This document shows positions 53,855 through 63,323 of a stretch of DNA of 64,000 bases, in pieces. A program made the translations under genes and the position numbers. Below the pieces are notes generated by a model. The model was not told where the DNA came from. It was given only the letters and a program-made list of their open reading frames with translations, and did no database searches. Within the stretch, counting starts at the first letter, position 1; every line of letters begins with the position of its first letter. This DNA comes from Nitrospira sp. (lineage in GTDB: Bacteria; Nitrospirota; Nitrospiria; Nitrospirales; Nitrospiraceae), in the NCBI GenBank assembly GCA_030653545.1, contig JAURZE010000013.1, positions 124,001 through 188,000 on the forward strand. The letters are read 5' to 3'.

Positions 53855-55150
53855 CTACAATGTTTTCACGCGATAGGTGAGGAGACGCGGCTGCTGGTAC
53901 TCATCGAGCACATGCTTCGCCTCGTCCCGTTCCTTATCGGTTTTTAACGTCGCGAGATACTTTTCCCGCAACGCCGGTTCCGGCGTCGGAATCAATGCAT
54001 AGCTCAATACGGCTTCAACCGAGGCCGGGAGCGAACCTGCAGGTATCGAATAGGCAAACGGTACTTTTCTCGTATTGCCGCCTTTAATAAAGGGATCGGG
54101 AATCGGGCCGCGCAGGATCTTGTCGTAGGGCAAGCCGAACCGCTTCGTCTCTTCCGCTAAGACCTTGCCCGCCGCGTCCTTGACGGTCATCGTGAGGATC
54201 ACCTGCTTGAGCACCGGATCCCCGTCGGGGAAGCTGTGGGGGAGACTCCCCACCTTAACCAGCGTCGTCCCCTCCACCGTGCCGCTCGACTTCGCCATCT
54301 CGATATCAACACGCGGCATCCACTCGGCCTGGAGATTCCGGTTCTTTAACAACGTGCCGGGAATGACGACGCCCCGAAACCAGTGCCGGCCGATGGCCCG
54401 CGTCATCGATCCGCGCTTGGATGTCGAACTGCCGGTCGAAGGCTCCATGTGGCAGTCCTGGCAGATCGTTCCCTGGAGAATTTCACCGGGCAGCTCCCGC
54501 TTCGTGACATCTTTCACTTTATCGAAATGGCAGGAGGTACAGTAATTGGCCCCTCGGAACAGATCCGACTGCGCCCCGATGTGTACGAGGTTTTCTTCAG
54601 GATTCGCGAAGGGGCCATAGAGGGTTTTGCCCGGTGTCAGCTTGAAGGTCGGCGGCGGACCGGGCGTCGTGTCGACGGAACCGATCATATGGCAGGTCGC
54701 ACAGCCGATCCCCTCGACCTGCGGCTTTCCGGCTAAGACCTGCGCGACAATCTTTTCTGCATGCTGGGGGAACACTGTCGTGGATGGCACGTGACAGGAG
54801 AGACAGCGCTGCCGTTCATCGGAAGTCGGATTCGTCTGCATCCACACGCCCAACACCGTTCGAAAAACCGGCGACTCCAGCGACGTCCCATGCAAGAGCG
54901 CGGCATCGACGCGTCCGAAGGTTTTTAGATCCGGGGTTTGCTCCCGCATGCCTTTCCACTCTTCATAGTGGCGGTCATGACATTGCTTACAATCTTCAGA
55001 GCGGATAAACACATTCTCGATCTCGGCCACCCAGTCGGGCGGCGCCGCTCCATCCGATTTTTGCGCGATAGCCCGCTCGTGCGAGAGCGCATTCAGCCCG
55101 ATAGCGAGCAGAAGGAAACATCCAATAGCCAGGCGTCGTGTCAACGGCAT
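53855..55150 (-). CDS. periplasmic pentahaem c-type cytochrome (first of a tandem pair)
   Basis: 431 residues with a cleavable signal (MPLTRRLAIGCFLLLAIGLNALSHERAIAQ). Five CXXCH sites start at Cys54, Cys116, Cys150, Cys204 and Cys230. The C-terminal half (about 270-400) is haem-free and beta-rich (TLVKVGSLPHSFPDGDPVLKQVILTMTVKDAAGK). Haem spacing and the LYGP(F/Y) segment after the third site are shared with the 52587 protein, so the pair arose by tandem duplication. It starts 9 bp after the PDZ gene. Confidence 0.92.
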   Translation of the reverse strand: MPLTRRLAIGCFLLLAIGLNALSHERAIAQKSDGAAPPDWVAEIENVFIRSEDCKQCHDRHYEEWKGMREQTPDLKTFGRVDAALLHGTSLESPVFRTVLGVWMQTNPTSDERQRCLSCHVPSTTVFPQHAEKIVAQVLAGKPQVEGIGCATCHMIGSVDTTPGPPPTFKLTPGKTLYGPFANPEENLVHIGAQSDLFRGANYCTSCHFDKVKDVTKRELPGEILQGTICQDCHMEPSTGSSTSKRGSMTRAIGRHWFRGVVIPGTLLKNRNLQAEWMPRVDIEMAKSSGTVEGTTLVKVGSLPHSFPDGDPVLKQVILTMTVKDAAGKVLAEETKRFGLPYDKILRGPIPDPFIKGGNTRKVPFAYSIPAGSLPASVEAVLSYALIPTPEPALREKYLATLKTDKERDEAKHVLDEYQQPRLLTYRVKTL

Positions 55151-55159
55151 CTGTGACCT

Positions 55160-55675
55160 TTAATCCCGTTTGCAGCCGACAAAATGAAAATTCACACCCC
55201 ATCCGACCGGATCGCCGGGATCGGCTGGTTCATAGGTCCCGAGGGTAAAATTGCATTCCTTCATCGCTTTTTTGATCGCGATCCCGAAATCCGTCATGTT
55301 GCGAATTTCCGTCTTGTCGATTTCCTTGATGACCGATCGCACTTTGATACCGGCATAGTCTGCGCGGGAGTTTCCGATCACCTCGAATACGGCGACGCCC
55401 TTCGCCTCCTGCAGCTTCAGCTCTTTCCGGATATCCTCGTCCACGGATCCGACCATCACACCGAATTCCTCACCCAACCTGACCGCCTCGTCCTCGGTCA
55501 TAGCCACGGCGTCAGCCGCTACCGCTATCGGGAGAGAGCCGCTCGCTCCCGTGAAGCCGACGAGACTGAGGGCCAGGGTGCAACTTCGACCGCACCGGAG
55601 CGCGATGTTCACGAATCGATGGCTTCGAATAGCGATCCTTTCACGGGTCATCGGCACAGGCGATCGACGATTCAT
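55160..55675 (-). CDS. exported PDZ-domain protein
   Basis: 171 residues with an N-terminal signal (CGRSCTLALSLVGFTGASGSLPIAVAA, about 28-54). The rest is one PDZ-like domain: EEFGVMVGSVDEDIRKELKLQEAKGVAVFEVIGNSRADYAGIKVRSVIKEIDKTEI. No protease domain. It could be an assembly or scaffold factor for the neighbouring cytochromes. ATG 55675 (MNRRSPV) follows the upstream gene by 13 bp; a frame extension to 55825 overlaps that gene. Confidence 0.8.
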   Translation of the reverse strand: MNRRSPVPMTRERIAIRSHRFVNIALRCGRSCTLALSLVGFTGASGSLPIAVAADAVAMTEDEAVRLGEEFGVMVGSVDEDIRKELKLQEAKGVAVFEVIGNSRADYAGIKVRSVIKEIDKTEIRNMTDFGIAIKKAMKECNFTLGTYEPADPGDPVGWGVNFHFVGCKRD

Positions 55676-55688
55676 TACACCAGGAAAT

Positions 55689-56513
55689 TTAGAGCTTGGC
55701 AATCGGATCAATGGCCAGCTGGAACCAGGGGGCGACGGACTTCTGTCCGTTGCGCTCTTTATTCTCCCCGTTCCACACGGCGAAAGAGACGGTCTGGACG
55801 CGGCCAGGAATGAGCTTCGCCTCATTCTCCGGCTCTTCGCTCACCAGCGGGCGGCGCATCACCACACGCCACACCCCGTCTTTCCATTGCGCCTTCCCTT
55901 GAATCCGTCCCTGCTTTTCCTTCGTGGTCAGCGTGCTGAATCCTCCGCCGATCAAGTCTTCCACAGACGAGACTCGCCGGGGAATGACTTCGAACGTGCG
56001 CACGCCGCCTTCCTTCTTTTCAGTTTGGCGAGAGGCGCGACGGTCGATATCACTCTGCCAGTCCGCTTTCCAATGCCAGATATTGATGTAGTGATCAAGC
56101 TGGCCCATGCAGAAGAATGCCGGCGCGTCGCCGAGCGGCAACCCGATGGCGACGCCGTCTCGAAAGGTGCCAGGGGTCAGGCGATCATTCTTGGTGTTAT
56201 CCTGCCACTCCAGAAGGAAGGCGATCTCGGTGCCGTTATGGAGAGAGCGTACGACGAGTGCCCGCGCTGTCGGCTCAGGCCAGACCGGGCGCGTAATGAC
56301 CTGTCCGCTGAGCGGCACCGTTAAGGAAGAGACTGTGGCCCATGCCGCATCGTCCGGAGCCGACGGCAGTTCACCCTCGGCGAAATGGGACCGGATAGTC
56401 ATGCCCGCTGAGCTGACCAGCGGAATTCCCCATCCGGCTAGAACACTAGCGATAACAAGAAGGCCGGCAAAAAACACCAGCAGAAAAGGACGGGACTGGC
56501 TGAGATTCGTCAT
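55689..56513 (-). CDS. ethylbenzene-dehydrogenase-type haem b subunit (NxrC-like)
   Basis: 274 residues with an N-terminal hydrophobic segment (LLVFFAGLLVIASVLAGWG). The fold is the beta-sandwich haem b domain of DMSO-reductase-family gamma subunits. Candidate axial ligands are Met136 (FFCMGQLDHYINIWHWK) and Lys258 (NGQKSVAPWF), 122 residues apart, as in EbdC. It is shorter than the paralogue at 62320, lacking a 44-residue segment between the ligands. No catalytic molybdenum or Fe-S subunit gene is adjacent. ATG 56513; the frame extends upstream to 56600 without a signal-like start. Confidence 0.88.
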   Translation of the reverse strand: MTNLSQSRPFLLVFFAGLLVIASVLAGWGIPLVSSAGMTIRSHFAEGELPSAPDDAAWATVSSLTVPLSGQVITRPVWPEPTARALVVRSLHNGTEIAFLLEWQDNTKNDRLTPGTFRDGVAIGLPLGDAPAFFCMGQLDHYINIWHWKADWQSDIDRRASRQTEKKEGGVRTFEVIPRRVSSVEDLIGGGFSTLTTKEKQGRIQGKAQWKDGVWRVVMRRPLVSEEPENEAKLIPGRVQTVSFAVWNGENKERNGQKSVAPWFQLAIDPIAKL

Positions 56514-56616
56514 TCGCACCATGCAGATGATTCGAAATTCGACGGTCGCCGTCTGGATCACTGCAGAATACCATAGCGCCAGCCAAGAGACCTGGCTCAC
56601 GCTCAGAAACGGGGCC

Positions 56617-57870
56617 CTAGGACAGTTTCACCCGGCGAATTTTGTTCTCGCCGCGCTCGCAAATATAGAGATGCCCCTGTGAGTCGAGCGTCAACCCGAC
56701 CGGTGAGTTCACCACGGCTTCGATGCCCAACAGTCCATCGCCGTGCTTGACCGTGCCGGCCGATTCTTTGGCGACAAACCGCGCGGCGCCGCACCCGCCC
56801 ATGTTCTTGTCTTCATACCCGCTGTCGCCGTTGCCCGCCACGGTGGTGATCATGCCGGTCACCGCATCGATCCTCCGCACGCGATGATTCATGGTATCGG
56901 CAACATAGAGATTGTCTTCGGCATCGAACACAACGCCCTCGGGCGCATGCAACATCGACTTCACGGCCGGCTTGTCGTCGCCATCGTAGCCGTAGCGACA
57001 GATCCCCGCCACCGTCGAAATAATACCGGTCTGCATGTCGATCTTCCTGACACGATTGCTGCCCTTATCCACGACGACGATGTTGCCCTTGCTATCGATG
57101 GCCATTCCCACGAGATCGTAGAGGCGGGCTTCCATTGCAGGCTTCCCGTCATCCAGATACATCGACAAATCCAGACCGTCCGAGCAGACCGGCATCAACC
57201 AACCCTGGTCATCGCTGAAGTCGATGCCGATGGCATCCCCGGAAAGCACCACAAGACTGCGCGCCACCAACGGCTGCTCCCGCGATTCGTCTTCCGCCGT
57301 CCAGGCACCGGCAACCGTGGTCACCATCCCGGTACGGGGGTCATACCGCCGCACCTTGTGCGCCTGCGTATCGGCAATGTACATGACATCGTCCCGATCG
57401 AACGCAATCGCGGCAGGCCAGGTCAGATTCACTTCGAGCGCCGGGCCATCGCCATTGAACCCATGCTGGCCGGTCCCGACAACCGTCGTGATGATACCGG
57501 TTTCCCGATCGACCCGGCGAATGCGGTTGCTGCCGGAATCGCAGATGAAGAGGTTGTTCTGTGAGTCGAATGCGACATCCAGCGGCAGATACAGACCGGC
57601 TTCTCCGCAAAGCCCCTCATCGCCGCTATAGCAGGTTTCCCCGATCCCGGCAAAATTGTGGAGCGTGCCTTCGAGGATGTTGACCCGCCGGATACGGTCC
57701 GAACCGGACTCGGCAAAGTAGAGCCACTTCTCTTCCTTGTCGAGCGCGACATGGTGAGGGAGCGGAATCCCCGCCTTCACCGCCCGCTTCCCGTCACCGG
57801 TACTCCGGGCTTTCCCGTTTCCCGCAAAGGTCTCGATGTAGCCGCCGGCTAACTGCAGTTCTGTATCCAT
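56617..57870 (-). CDS. NHL-repeat beta-propeller protein
   Basis: 417 residues made of about six NHL repeats, each with the pattern GxxFDSQNNLFICDSGSNRIRRVD followed by GIITTVVGTGQHGFNGD. No clear signal peptide (MDTELQLAGGYIETFAG). Its N-terminus is intact with family-like first repeat. NHL propellers bind proteins or RNA, or act as ring-opening enzymes; here the operon suggests a scaffold or binding protein. It lies 39 bp behind tatA and 103 bp before the NxrC-like gene. Confidence 0.88.
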   Translation of the reverse strand: MDTELQLAGGYIETFAGNGKARSTGDGKRAVKAGIPLPHHVALDKEEKWLYFAESGSDRIRRVNILEGTLHNFAGIGETCYSGDEGLCGEAGLYLPLDVAFDSQNNLFICDSGSNRIRRVDRETGIITTVVGTGQHGFNGDGPALEVNLTWPAAIAFDRDDVMYIADTQAHKVRRYDPRTGMVTTVAGAWTAEDESREQPLVARSLVVLSGDAIGIDFSDDQGWLMPVCSDGLDLSMYLDDGKPAMEARLYDLVGMAIDSKGNIVVVDKGSNRVRKIDMQTGIISTVAGICRYGYDGDDKPAVKSMLHAPEGVVFDAEDNLYVADTMNHRVRRIDAVTGMITTVAGNGDSGYEDKNMGGCGAARFVAKESAGTVKHGDGLLGIEAVVNSPVGLTLDSQGHLYICERGENKIRRVKLS

Positions 57871-57909
57871 AGACGTCTGTGCGTCTCCACTTCACATCGG
57901 AAAGAAAAC

Positions 57910-58191
57910 TTACGCGCGCGAGGCCGGTTGCGCGACAGCAGCCGGTTGATCGACGGTCATCGATTGAACCGGAGCGGCGGTAATGGCCGGAGCCGCGGCC
58001 GCGGCTTGCTGCTGCGCGGCGAGCGCCTGGGCCTCGGCCTCGATGGCGTCGGCCTCATGCACGGACTTCTTGAAGCCCTTGATGGCTTTGCCCAATCCTT
58101 CGCCCAGCTGCGGCAGTTTACCGGCGCCGAAAATGATCAACACGATCACGAGGATCAGAATCAGCTCTGTGAATCCAAGACTCCCAAACAT
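57910..58191 (-). CDS. tatA: twin-arginine translocase protein TatA/E
   Basis: 93 residues: [44 protein letters not shown] is the TatA membrane helix plus amphipathic helix with FGxxKLPxLG. The C-terminal tail is Ala/Gln-rich. TatA forms the pore for export of folded, cofactor-loaded proteins. No tatBC nearby. A frame extension to 58251 overlaps the TPR gene and is not used. Its place in a redox operon suggests dedicated export of a Tat substrate such as the nitrite oxidoreductase alpha subunit (inference). Confidence 0.93.
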   Translation of the reverse strand: MFGSLGFTELILILVIVLIIFGAGKLPQLGEGLGKAIKGFKKSVHEADAIEAEAQALAAQQQAAAAAPAITAAPVQSMTVDQPAAVAQPASRA

Positions 58192-58216
58192 GATGGACTC
58201 CTTCCTAAGGGGTAAA

Positions 58217-59029
58217 TCAGGATGCGGAACTCTCTTTGGCTTTCTTGGCAAACCGTTCTTTTAATCGCTTCCGAGCTTCTTCAGCCTGCTCGAACATTTT
58301 GCACTTGTCGTACACACTGATGAGATTGTAGTACGCCAGGGGCTCGTCGGGATTGTTCTCGACGGCGCTCTCCATCACCTTGATCGCCAGATCGGACTTC
58401 TTGTGATTCAGTGCGATCTCCATCAATTTGAAGCTGGCTTCCAGATGCGTGGGCTCAAGTTCGAGCGTGCGCATATAGCACTGAATGCCCATATCGATCG
58501 TGTTGTAGTCGGACACCAGCGGGTTATCCAGCTCCACATACACGCTGGCGAGATTGTACCAGGCGATGGGATCTTCCGGCGTCATCTCGACAAGGCGCTC
58601 GTAGTAATCCTTGGCTTCCATGAATTTCTTCTTGTCCGCATAGACCCGGCCCAGATTAAACAGCGCCAGGATGTCATGCGGGAACACATCGAGCGCATGC
58701 TTGAATTCGGCCTCGGCTTCGTCGGCCATGTTCTTCGTGGCGTAGATGGTCCCGAGGTTCGAATAATACATGGCCAGCGACCGATTCATCTCGGCGCGCA
58801 AGCCCTCCGCCATCTCAATCGATTTCTTGACCTCGATCAAGGCGTCGTCCATCCGGCCTTTACTGAAGTACAATTCGCCCAACCGGCAGCGGGCCTGAAA
58901 ATCGTCTGGCTCCTCCGCCAGCAGCTTCTCGATCGCCAGGATTTCCTCGTCGGGCGAGAGCGGCTGATCTCCGGGATCCAGCGCGGTCGCCGTCTGCGTG
59001 GGTTCATTGCTTGGGTTCGTTGTGTCCAT
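58217..59029 (-). CDS. tetratricopeptide repeat protein
   Basis: 270 residues with about five TPR units ([83 protein letters not shown]). The N-terminal about 30 residues are Thr/Pro/Asp-rich and disordered. No signal peptide, so cytoplasmic. It sits 25 bp upstream of tatA and 27 bp behind a membrane protein gene; it may help assemble the exported complex. Confidence 0.88.
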   Translation of the reverse strand: MDTTNPSNEPTQTATALDPGDQPLSPDEEILAIEKLLAEEPDDFQARCRLGELYFSKGRMDDALIEVKKSIEMAEGLRAEMNRSLAMYYSNLGTIYATKNMADEAEAEFKHALDVFPHDILALFNLGRVYADKKKFMEAKDYYERLVEMTPEDPIAWYNLASVYVELDNPLVSDYNTIDMGIQCYMRTLELEPTHLEASFKLMEIALNHKKSDLAIKVMESAVENNPDEPLAYYNLISVYDKCKMFEQAEEARKRLKERFAKKAKESSAS

Positions 59030-59056
59030 ACATGCCCCTGTGTTCAGTTGCGGTGA

Positions 59057-60175
59057 TTATACCTGTTCGGTTACCAGGGCATCCGAAGAGCCCATGAGTG
59101 TATTCGCGGCCGTCGACGGAGACTCCGAGGCCACCGGTCTGACCCGATCCATCGCGAGCAGCATCACTCCCAGAATCACCATCAGCGTGAGATTGGAAAA
59201 AAGTAACGCATACCCCGCGATAAACATCAGTCCAATCCCATACCCCGCCAGCCGCCCCATATTGAGCAGCTTGATGACGGTATAGGACCAACAGAGCAGC
59301 CCCCCCATATAAATGGCGAACGGCAGATAGAAGGTATAGCCCATGCCGAACTGGAAAATCCACCCGATCCCCTGGGAAGCTTGCCGAACCCCGGACGCCA
59401 AGCCTGGGTCATACAAACCGAGCAGATAATCGGTAAAAATGAGGGTCGTGAAGATCGTCCCGGTCGTCGCCCAGAACCAGATCGCCCGATTGCGCTGCAC
59501 GCGGTTCTTCGTCCTGAGCGACAGCCCCTGGCCGTAGGCCACAAAAGTCAGAAAACTCGCCAGTACCATCAAGGCTTCGCCGATTCGATGGGCCTCATAG
59601 ACAAATGGCGGCGCCGCGACGGTGTTGGCCACACTGTAGGCGGTCGACAGAATTTGGTAATAGAGCCATCCGGAAATACCGAAAAAAAATGTGACTCCCA
59701 GCACCTGGTGCGACCGTTGCGGTTGCGTGGAGACATACTCGAACATGAACAACGCCAAAGCCAGAAAGGCGATGACGTTATAGATCAATGACCCGACCAT
59801 CCCGGAAGGTACCACCAAAAAGGCCGCGGTGAGGAGCAGTAGCAACACCACACAGCTCATCGCTACCTTGGTCATCCGGTTCACCTCCTGGCCGGCGCTG
59901 CGATTGACCATCGTCACACCCAGCGCGAGGAACAAGAGAATCGCCACGATGTTGAGGAGCCAGGTGCCGATCTCTGTGAGGGTGCTGAAGGTCGGGGTGA
60001 TCCACGGATGCGCCACAGCCATCTTGCTCAGATGCATCCCCAATCTCGAGACCAGGCGATAGAGCACCAACTCAAGAAATGAGGTCAGCAGAACGAGCTT
60101 GATCGTATACTCGAACATCGGACCGTAATCGCTGATCCGGCCTGAAATCCGATCACTCATCGTTACGCTCTTCAT
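59057..60175 (-). CDS. polytopic membrane protein of unknown function
   Basis: 372 residues from the ATG at 60175 (a start at 60220 adds 15). About ten transmembrane helices, e.g. IKLVLLTSFLELVLYRLV, WLLNIVAILLFLALGV, VGSLIYNVIAFLALALFMF, GISGWLYYQILS, LMVLASFLTFVAYG. I see no known transporter or cytochrome b motif, although there are several His (HPWITP, QRSHQV, EAHRIGEALMV). The location in the operon suggests a membrane partner of the exported redox proteins (inference). Confidence 0.75.
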   Translation of the reverse strand: MKSVTMSDRISGRISDYGPMFEYTIKLVLLTSFLELVLYRLVSRLGMHLSKMAVAHPWITPTFSTLTEIGTWLLNIVAILLFLALGVTMVNRSAGQEVNRMTKVAMSCVVLLLLLTAAFLVVPSGMVGSLIYNVIAFLALALFMFEYVSTQPQRSHQVLGVTFFFGISGWLYYQILSTAYSVANTVAAPPFVYEAHRIGEALMVLASFLTFVAYGQGLSLRTKNRVQRNRAIWFWATTGTIFTTLIFTDYLLGLYDPGLASGVRQASQGIGWIFQFGMGYTFYLPFAIYMGGLLCWSYTVIKLLNMGRLAGYGIGLMFIAGYALLFSNLTLMVILGVMLLAMDRVRPVASESPSTAANTLMGSSDALVTEQV

Positions 60176-60265
60176 ACCCTCGTACACTCCCGCCAGCAAG
60201 GACCTGATTATAGCTGTCACAAAAAAACAGGGTCAATGCCGAGTCGCAGCCACCGTCCGAGGAAG

Positions 60266-62050
60266 CTAGGACGCGCTGATCGGCTGCGGCGCCTGGACAG
60301 CCTGCGCCTTTTCATGCGCAATGTAGAGCAATCCGTCCGCCATCGAATAATTGAAGGGCAATTCGCAAACCACTTCACTGACCCGTTCATAAACATGCTG
60401 ATAGAGCTTTTCCGACTCGTCCGGCGTCATCCCCTCCTGCACCTCATAAAAGAACCCCAGACTCAGATCCTCTGCAGAGGGCCGCATGATTCTGCGTATC
60501 CCATATCCTCCAGGATCGCTCATGATCGGGGCTTCCTTCTCAAGGTCGAACAGGCAGGGCTGGCAGGAGAACCCGAACGACTCGTGCAACTTTTTGTTCT
60601 CCACGATGAAGTTCATGGTTTCCAGCGCTTCTTCTTCCTTCTCCGTAGGAAATCCGACGATGATGTAACAGTGCACCGCGATCCCAAGATCCACACAGTC
60701 GTCGGCGATCCTCCGGACCCACTCCTGCTTGATACCCTTCTTCATGAAATCCATGATGCGCTGATTGAAGGACTCCAATCCGAACACAATCTTGAGACAG
60801 CCGGCGTCACGCATGGACGTCAGAAGTTCACGTGAAAGATTCTTTTCGAACCGCATTTCGCAGGTCCATTTGATATCCAGCTTCTGCTCGGTCATCTGCT
60901 GACAGAGCCGCTTGGTGGGCGCGAGGGCAAAACACTCGTCGGTAAAAAAGAAGTTCTGCGCCCCGTACCGCTCCTTGAGCCATTTCAGCTCTTCGATCGT
61001 CCGGCCCGGCTCCTTCTGCCTGAAATTCTGGTGATCGAGCGTGAGGGCGCAGAAGGCGCAATCTTTGTAGTAGCACCCGCGCGAGAATTGGACCGGCAAC
61101 ACCGGTTCAGGAGAGAGATACTTATCCAGCGGAAACCCGTCGTAGTTCGGCGCAGGCAACTGGTTCACATTCTCTGAATAGAACGGCTGATTGACCGTAA
61201 TCTTCCCGTTTTGGCGATAGATCAGATTCGGCACCTTGCTGAAATCTTTCTTCCCGGCCATCTGATTGACCAACTCCAGCAACGCCGTCTCTCCTTCAAA
61301 CACGACGATGTCATCGGTAATATCAAACAAACTCGGACAGCGGCGGATATTATCGACCAGGCGGGTGAATATACTGCCTCCGATCGTAATATGCAGATCG
61401 GGAGCCGCTTCTTTGATCAATCGGCACAGCGTCAGTCCGGGAATAATCTGCGACGTGGCCGTGATCGACACCCCGATAAGATCCGGGCGATCGTTCACAA
61501 TCGATGGAATAAATTTATCGCGGAACAGGCTGATGTAGGGATTCTGCACTTCATCTCGAATGACCTTCATGAGGTCTTTCGAGGAATAGATCGAATAGTT
61601 GCTGAACTGATTATCGACGACCGTCAATCTTGTCGGGAAATACACCGACGACACCAACTCCAGCCATTTATCGATCATGAAGAGACTGCCGCGATAGGCA
61701 TCGAGATCGTAAAACGCCTCGCTACGCAGCGTCTCTTTTGCCAGCTCTACCCGATCGATCAAATAGGGGAACCGATCAAGCGACTCCGCAATTTTGGCCG
61801 CGTGCTCACGGCTTCCCGGACCAGTCTCTCCAGACGTACTCTTTTCCAGCTCCCGCTGCTTTGCGAGCAACTGTTCATGAACCTCAGCCCCAAATGAGCG
61901 GGTCAGAAGTTGGTCGAGCAACTCGATTCCAAGATCCCGCTGAGAGACGTCTTTGACGCCACCCTGGTGCAGGAATCCGGTGAGAGAGGGGAGACTGAGA
62001 TACGGTTGAGAGGGATGCCAGGTAGGCGGAAACAACAACGATACTTTCAT
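60266..62050 (-). CDS. B12-binding-type radical SAM protein
   Basis: 594 residues. The N-terminal region (about 10-290) contains a B12-binding-like Rossmann segment (IVNDRPDLIGVSITATSQIIPGLTLCRLIKE, then ITIGGSIFTRL). The radical SAM cluster motif is CYYKDCAFC, that is C-X4-C-X2-C, about residue 331. A Cys-rich SPASM-like end was not seen; GCLKIVFGLESFNQRIMDFM and VHCYIIVGFPTEKEEEALETM follow. The substrate is unknown. ATG 62050 (MKVSLLFPP) fits the family start better than a GTG three codons upstream. Confidence 0.85.
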   Translation of the reverse strand: MKVSLLFPPTWHPSQPYLSLPSLTGFLHQGGVKDVSQRDLGIELLDQLLTRSFGAEVHEQLLAKQRELEKSTSGETGPGSREHAAKIAESLDRFPYLIDRVELAKETLRSEAFYDLDAYRGSLFMIDKWLELVSSVYFPTRLTVVDNQFSNYSIYSSKDLMKVIRDEVQNPYISLFRDKFIPSIVNDRPDLIGVSITATSQIIPGLTLCRLIKEAAPDLHITIGGSIFTRLVDNIRRCPSLFDITDDIVVFEGETALLELVNQMAGKKDFSKVPNLIYRQNGKITVNQPFYSENVNQLPAPNYDGFPLDKYLSPEPVLPVQFSRGCYYKDCAFCALTLDHQNFRQKEPGRTIEELKWLKERYGAQNFFFTDECFALAPTKRLCQQMTEQKLDIKWTCEMRFEKNLSRELLTSMRDAGCLKIVFGLESFNQRIMDFMKKGIKQEWVRRIADDCVDLGIAVHCYIIVGFPTEKEEEALETMNFIVENKKLHESFGFSCQPCLFDLEKEAPIMSDPGGYGIRRIMRPSAEDLSLGFFYEVQEGMTPDESEKLYQHVYERVSEVVCELPFNYSMADGLLYIAHEKAQAVQAPQPISAS

Positions 62051-62202
62051 GGAAACCACTTTCTAATATCTTCGGAAAATCAGATAGTTTCGAATGATTT
62101 CACTGATCGTTTATACACTCCCGCCTTCTTCATTTGCAACCCTGCTGCATCGCACGTTGAGAGAACGCATAGCCTCTCCCCCAGCTATGCCATCACCATG
62201 CC

Positions 62203-62260
62203 AAAAAGAAAAAGCCCCGGGTCACTTCGCCATTTACATAGCGCAGACCCGGGGCCATTT
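62203..62260 (-). terminator. terminator between NxrC-like gene and radical SAM gene
   Basis: A 10-bp GC-rich stem (GCCCCGGGTC 62214-62223 with 62246-62255), 22-nt loop, with TTTTTCTTTTTGG following on the minus strand. It sits 60 bp downstream of the NxrC-like stop and splits the chaperone/NxrC unit from the radical SAM gene. The rest of 62051-62319 shows no other element. Confidence 0.75.
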
Positions 62261-62319
62261 TCTCACGTCACCTCAACGCGTTCAGCGATGAGCGGTGGTC
62301 TCTCGCGAGACCGCTTCGC

Positions 62320-63273
62320 TCACGGAAGCTTGAGCGTGAACCAGGTGGAGAGCGCCTTCATACCGTTGCGCTCAATGTTGTTCCCATCCCACACTGCAAA
62401 CGCGATGGGCACAGACATTCCCGCCTTGAACTGCGTATCGTTCGCATCGCTGGTCTCCAGGCTGCGCTTGATGACCACGCGCCAGGTCGGACCAGTGTAA
62501 CCGCCACCCTTGACGGAGCCTGACGGCTCCCACACACCGTTCCCGAACACGTCCTGATGGGATTGGGTGGTGAGGGTGCTGAATCCGTTGGCATTCAGGT
62601 CTTCAACCGAGCTCACACGGAGCGTCGGATCGGACATGATGTTACCGGACCAGATACCTGAGTTGAATGGCCCAAGGCTCCGACCGATCCGATCAGGATA
62701 GGTCACGCCACCGGCCGGCTCTTCGAAATAGTAGTCCCAGAAAATGCCTGGGTACTGATCGTCCACGTCCCACATGCCCGCGCTGTCCTTACCAAGGTCT
62801 TTCTGCCATTCCGCGTTCCACCGCCAGATGTTGGTGGTTCCGCCGGATTGACCCATACACTGGAAAGGTGGCGCACCGGACGTGGTCACCGGGAACATGA
62901 TCGCAGCCTGGTCGCGGAAGTCCTGCGGACCAATCGCTGTGTCATTCTTCGTCTGATCGCTCCACTCCACGCGCAGGCCGAGCTCCTTACCGTTGCTCAT
63001 CGCCTTCACGAACATCGACTTCACCGAGATGTTCGGGTGCATCGGGGTGGTGATCAGCTGACCGCTCAACGGAACGATTACACCAGGAACGCTTTCCCAC
63101 ACGGGGTTGGCGCCATCCATGGGAATCGGTCCCTTGACTGCCTTCGCCGGAATCGTGACCGGCTGGCTTACGGCCAAGGGCACTTGCCCGATCGTCAGCA
63201 TGACGCCGACGACGAGGGCAGAGAGCAGAATGCTAAACACCAATTTCTTGTTGGTCGTCTGCACAACTCTCAT
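62320..63273 (-). CDS. nitrite oxidoreductase gamma-type haem b protein (NxrC-like)
   Basis: 317 residues with a cleavable signal (MRVVQTTNKKLVFSILLSALVVGVMLTIGQ... ending AVS). The domain is the ethylbenzene-dehydrogenase-type haem b fold. Candidate axial ligands are Met140 (FQCMGQSGGTTNIWRW) and Lys306 (NGMKALSTWF). About 44 residues more lie between them than in EbdC or the 55689 protein, including DDQYPGIFWDYYFEEPAGG. In Nitrospira such proteins are the proposed NxrC. GGAGG 10 nt upstream supports ATG 63273. It follows the TorD-like gene. Confidence 0.88.
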   Translation of the reverse strand: MRVVQTTNKKLVFSILLSALVVGVMLTIGQVPLAVSQPVTIPAKAVKGPIPMDGANPVWESVPGVIVPLSGQLITTPMHPNISVKSMFVKAMSNGKELGLRVEWSDQTKNDTAIGPQDFRDQAAIMFPVTTSGAPPFQCMGQSGGTTNIWRWNAEWQKDLGKDSAGMWDVDDQYPGIFWDYYFEEPAGGVTYPDRIGRSLGPFNSGIWSGNIMSDPTLRVSSVEDLNANGFSTLTTQSHQDVFGNGVWEPSGSVKGGGYTGPTWRVVIKRSLETSDANDTQFKAGMSVPIAFAVWDGNNIERNGMKALSTWFTLKLP

Positions 63274-63323
63274 ACAGCTAATCCCTCCTCTCAAATTAAT
63301 GATTAAATAACATCGCCCAAAAA

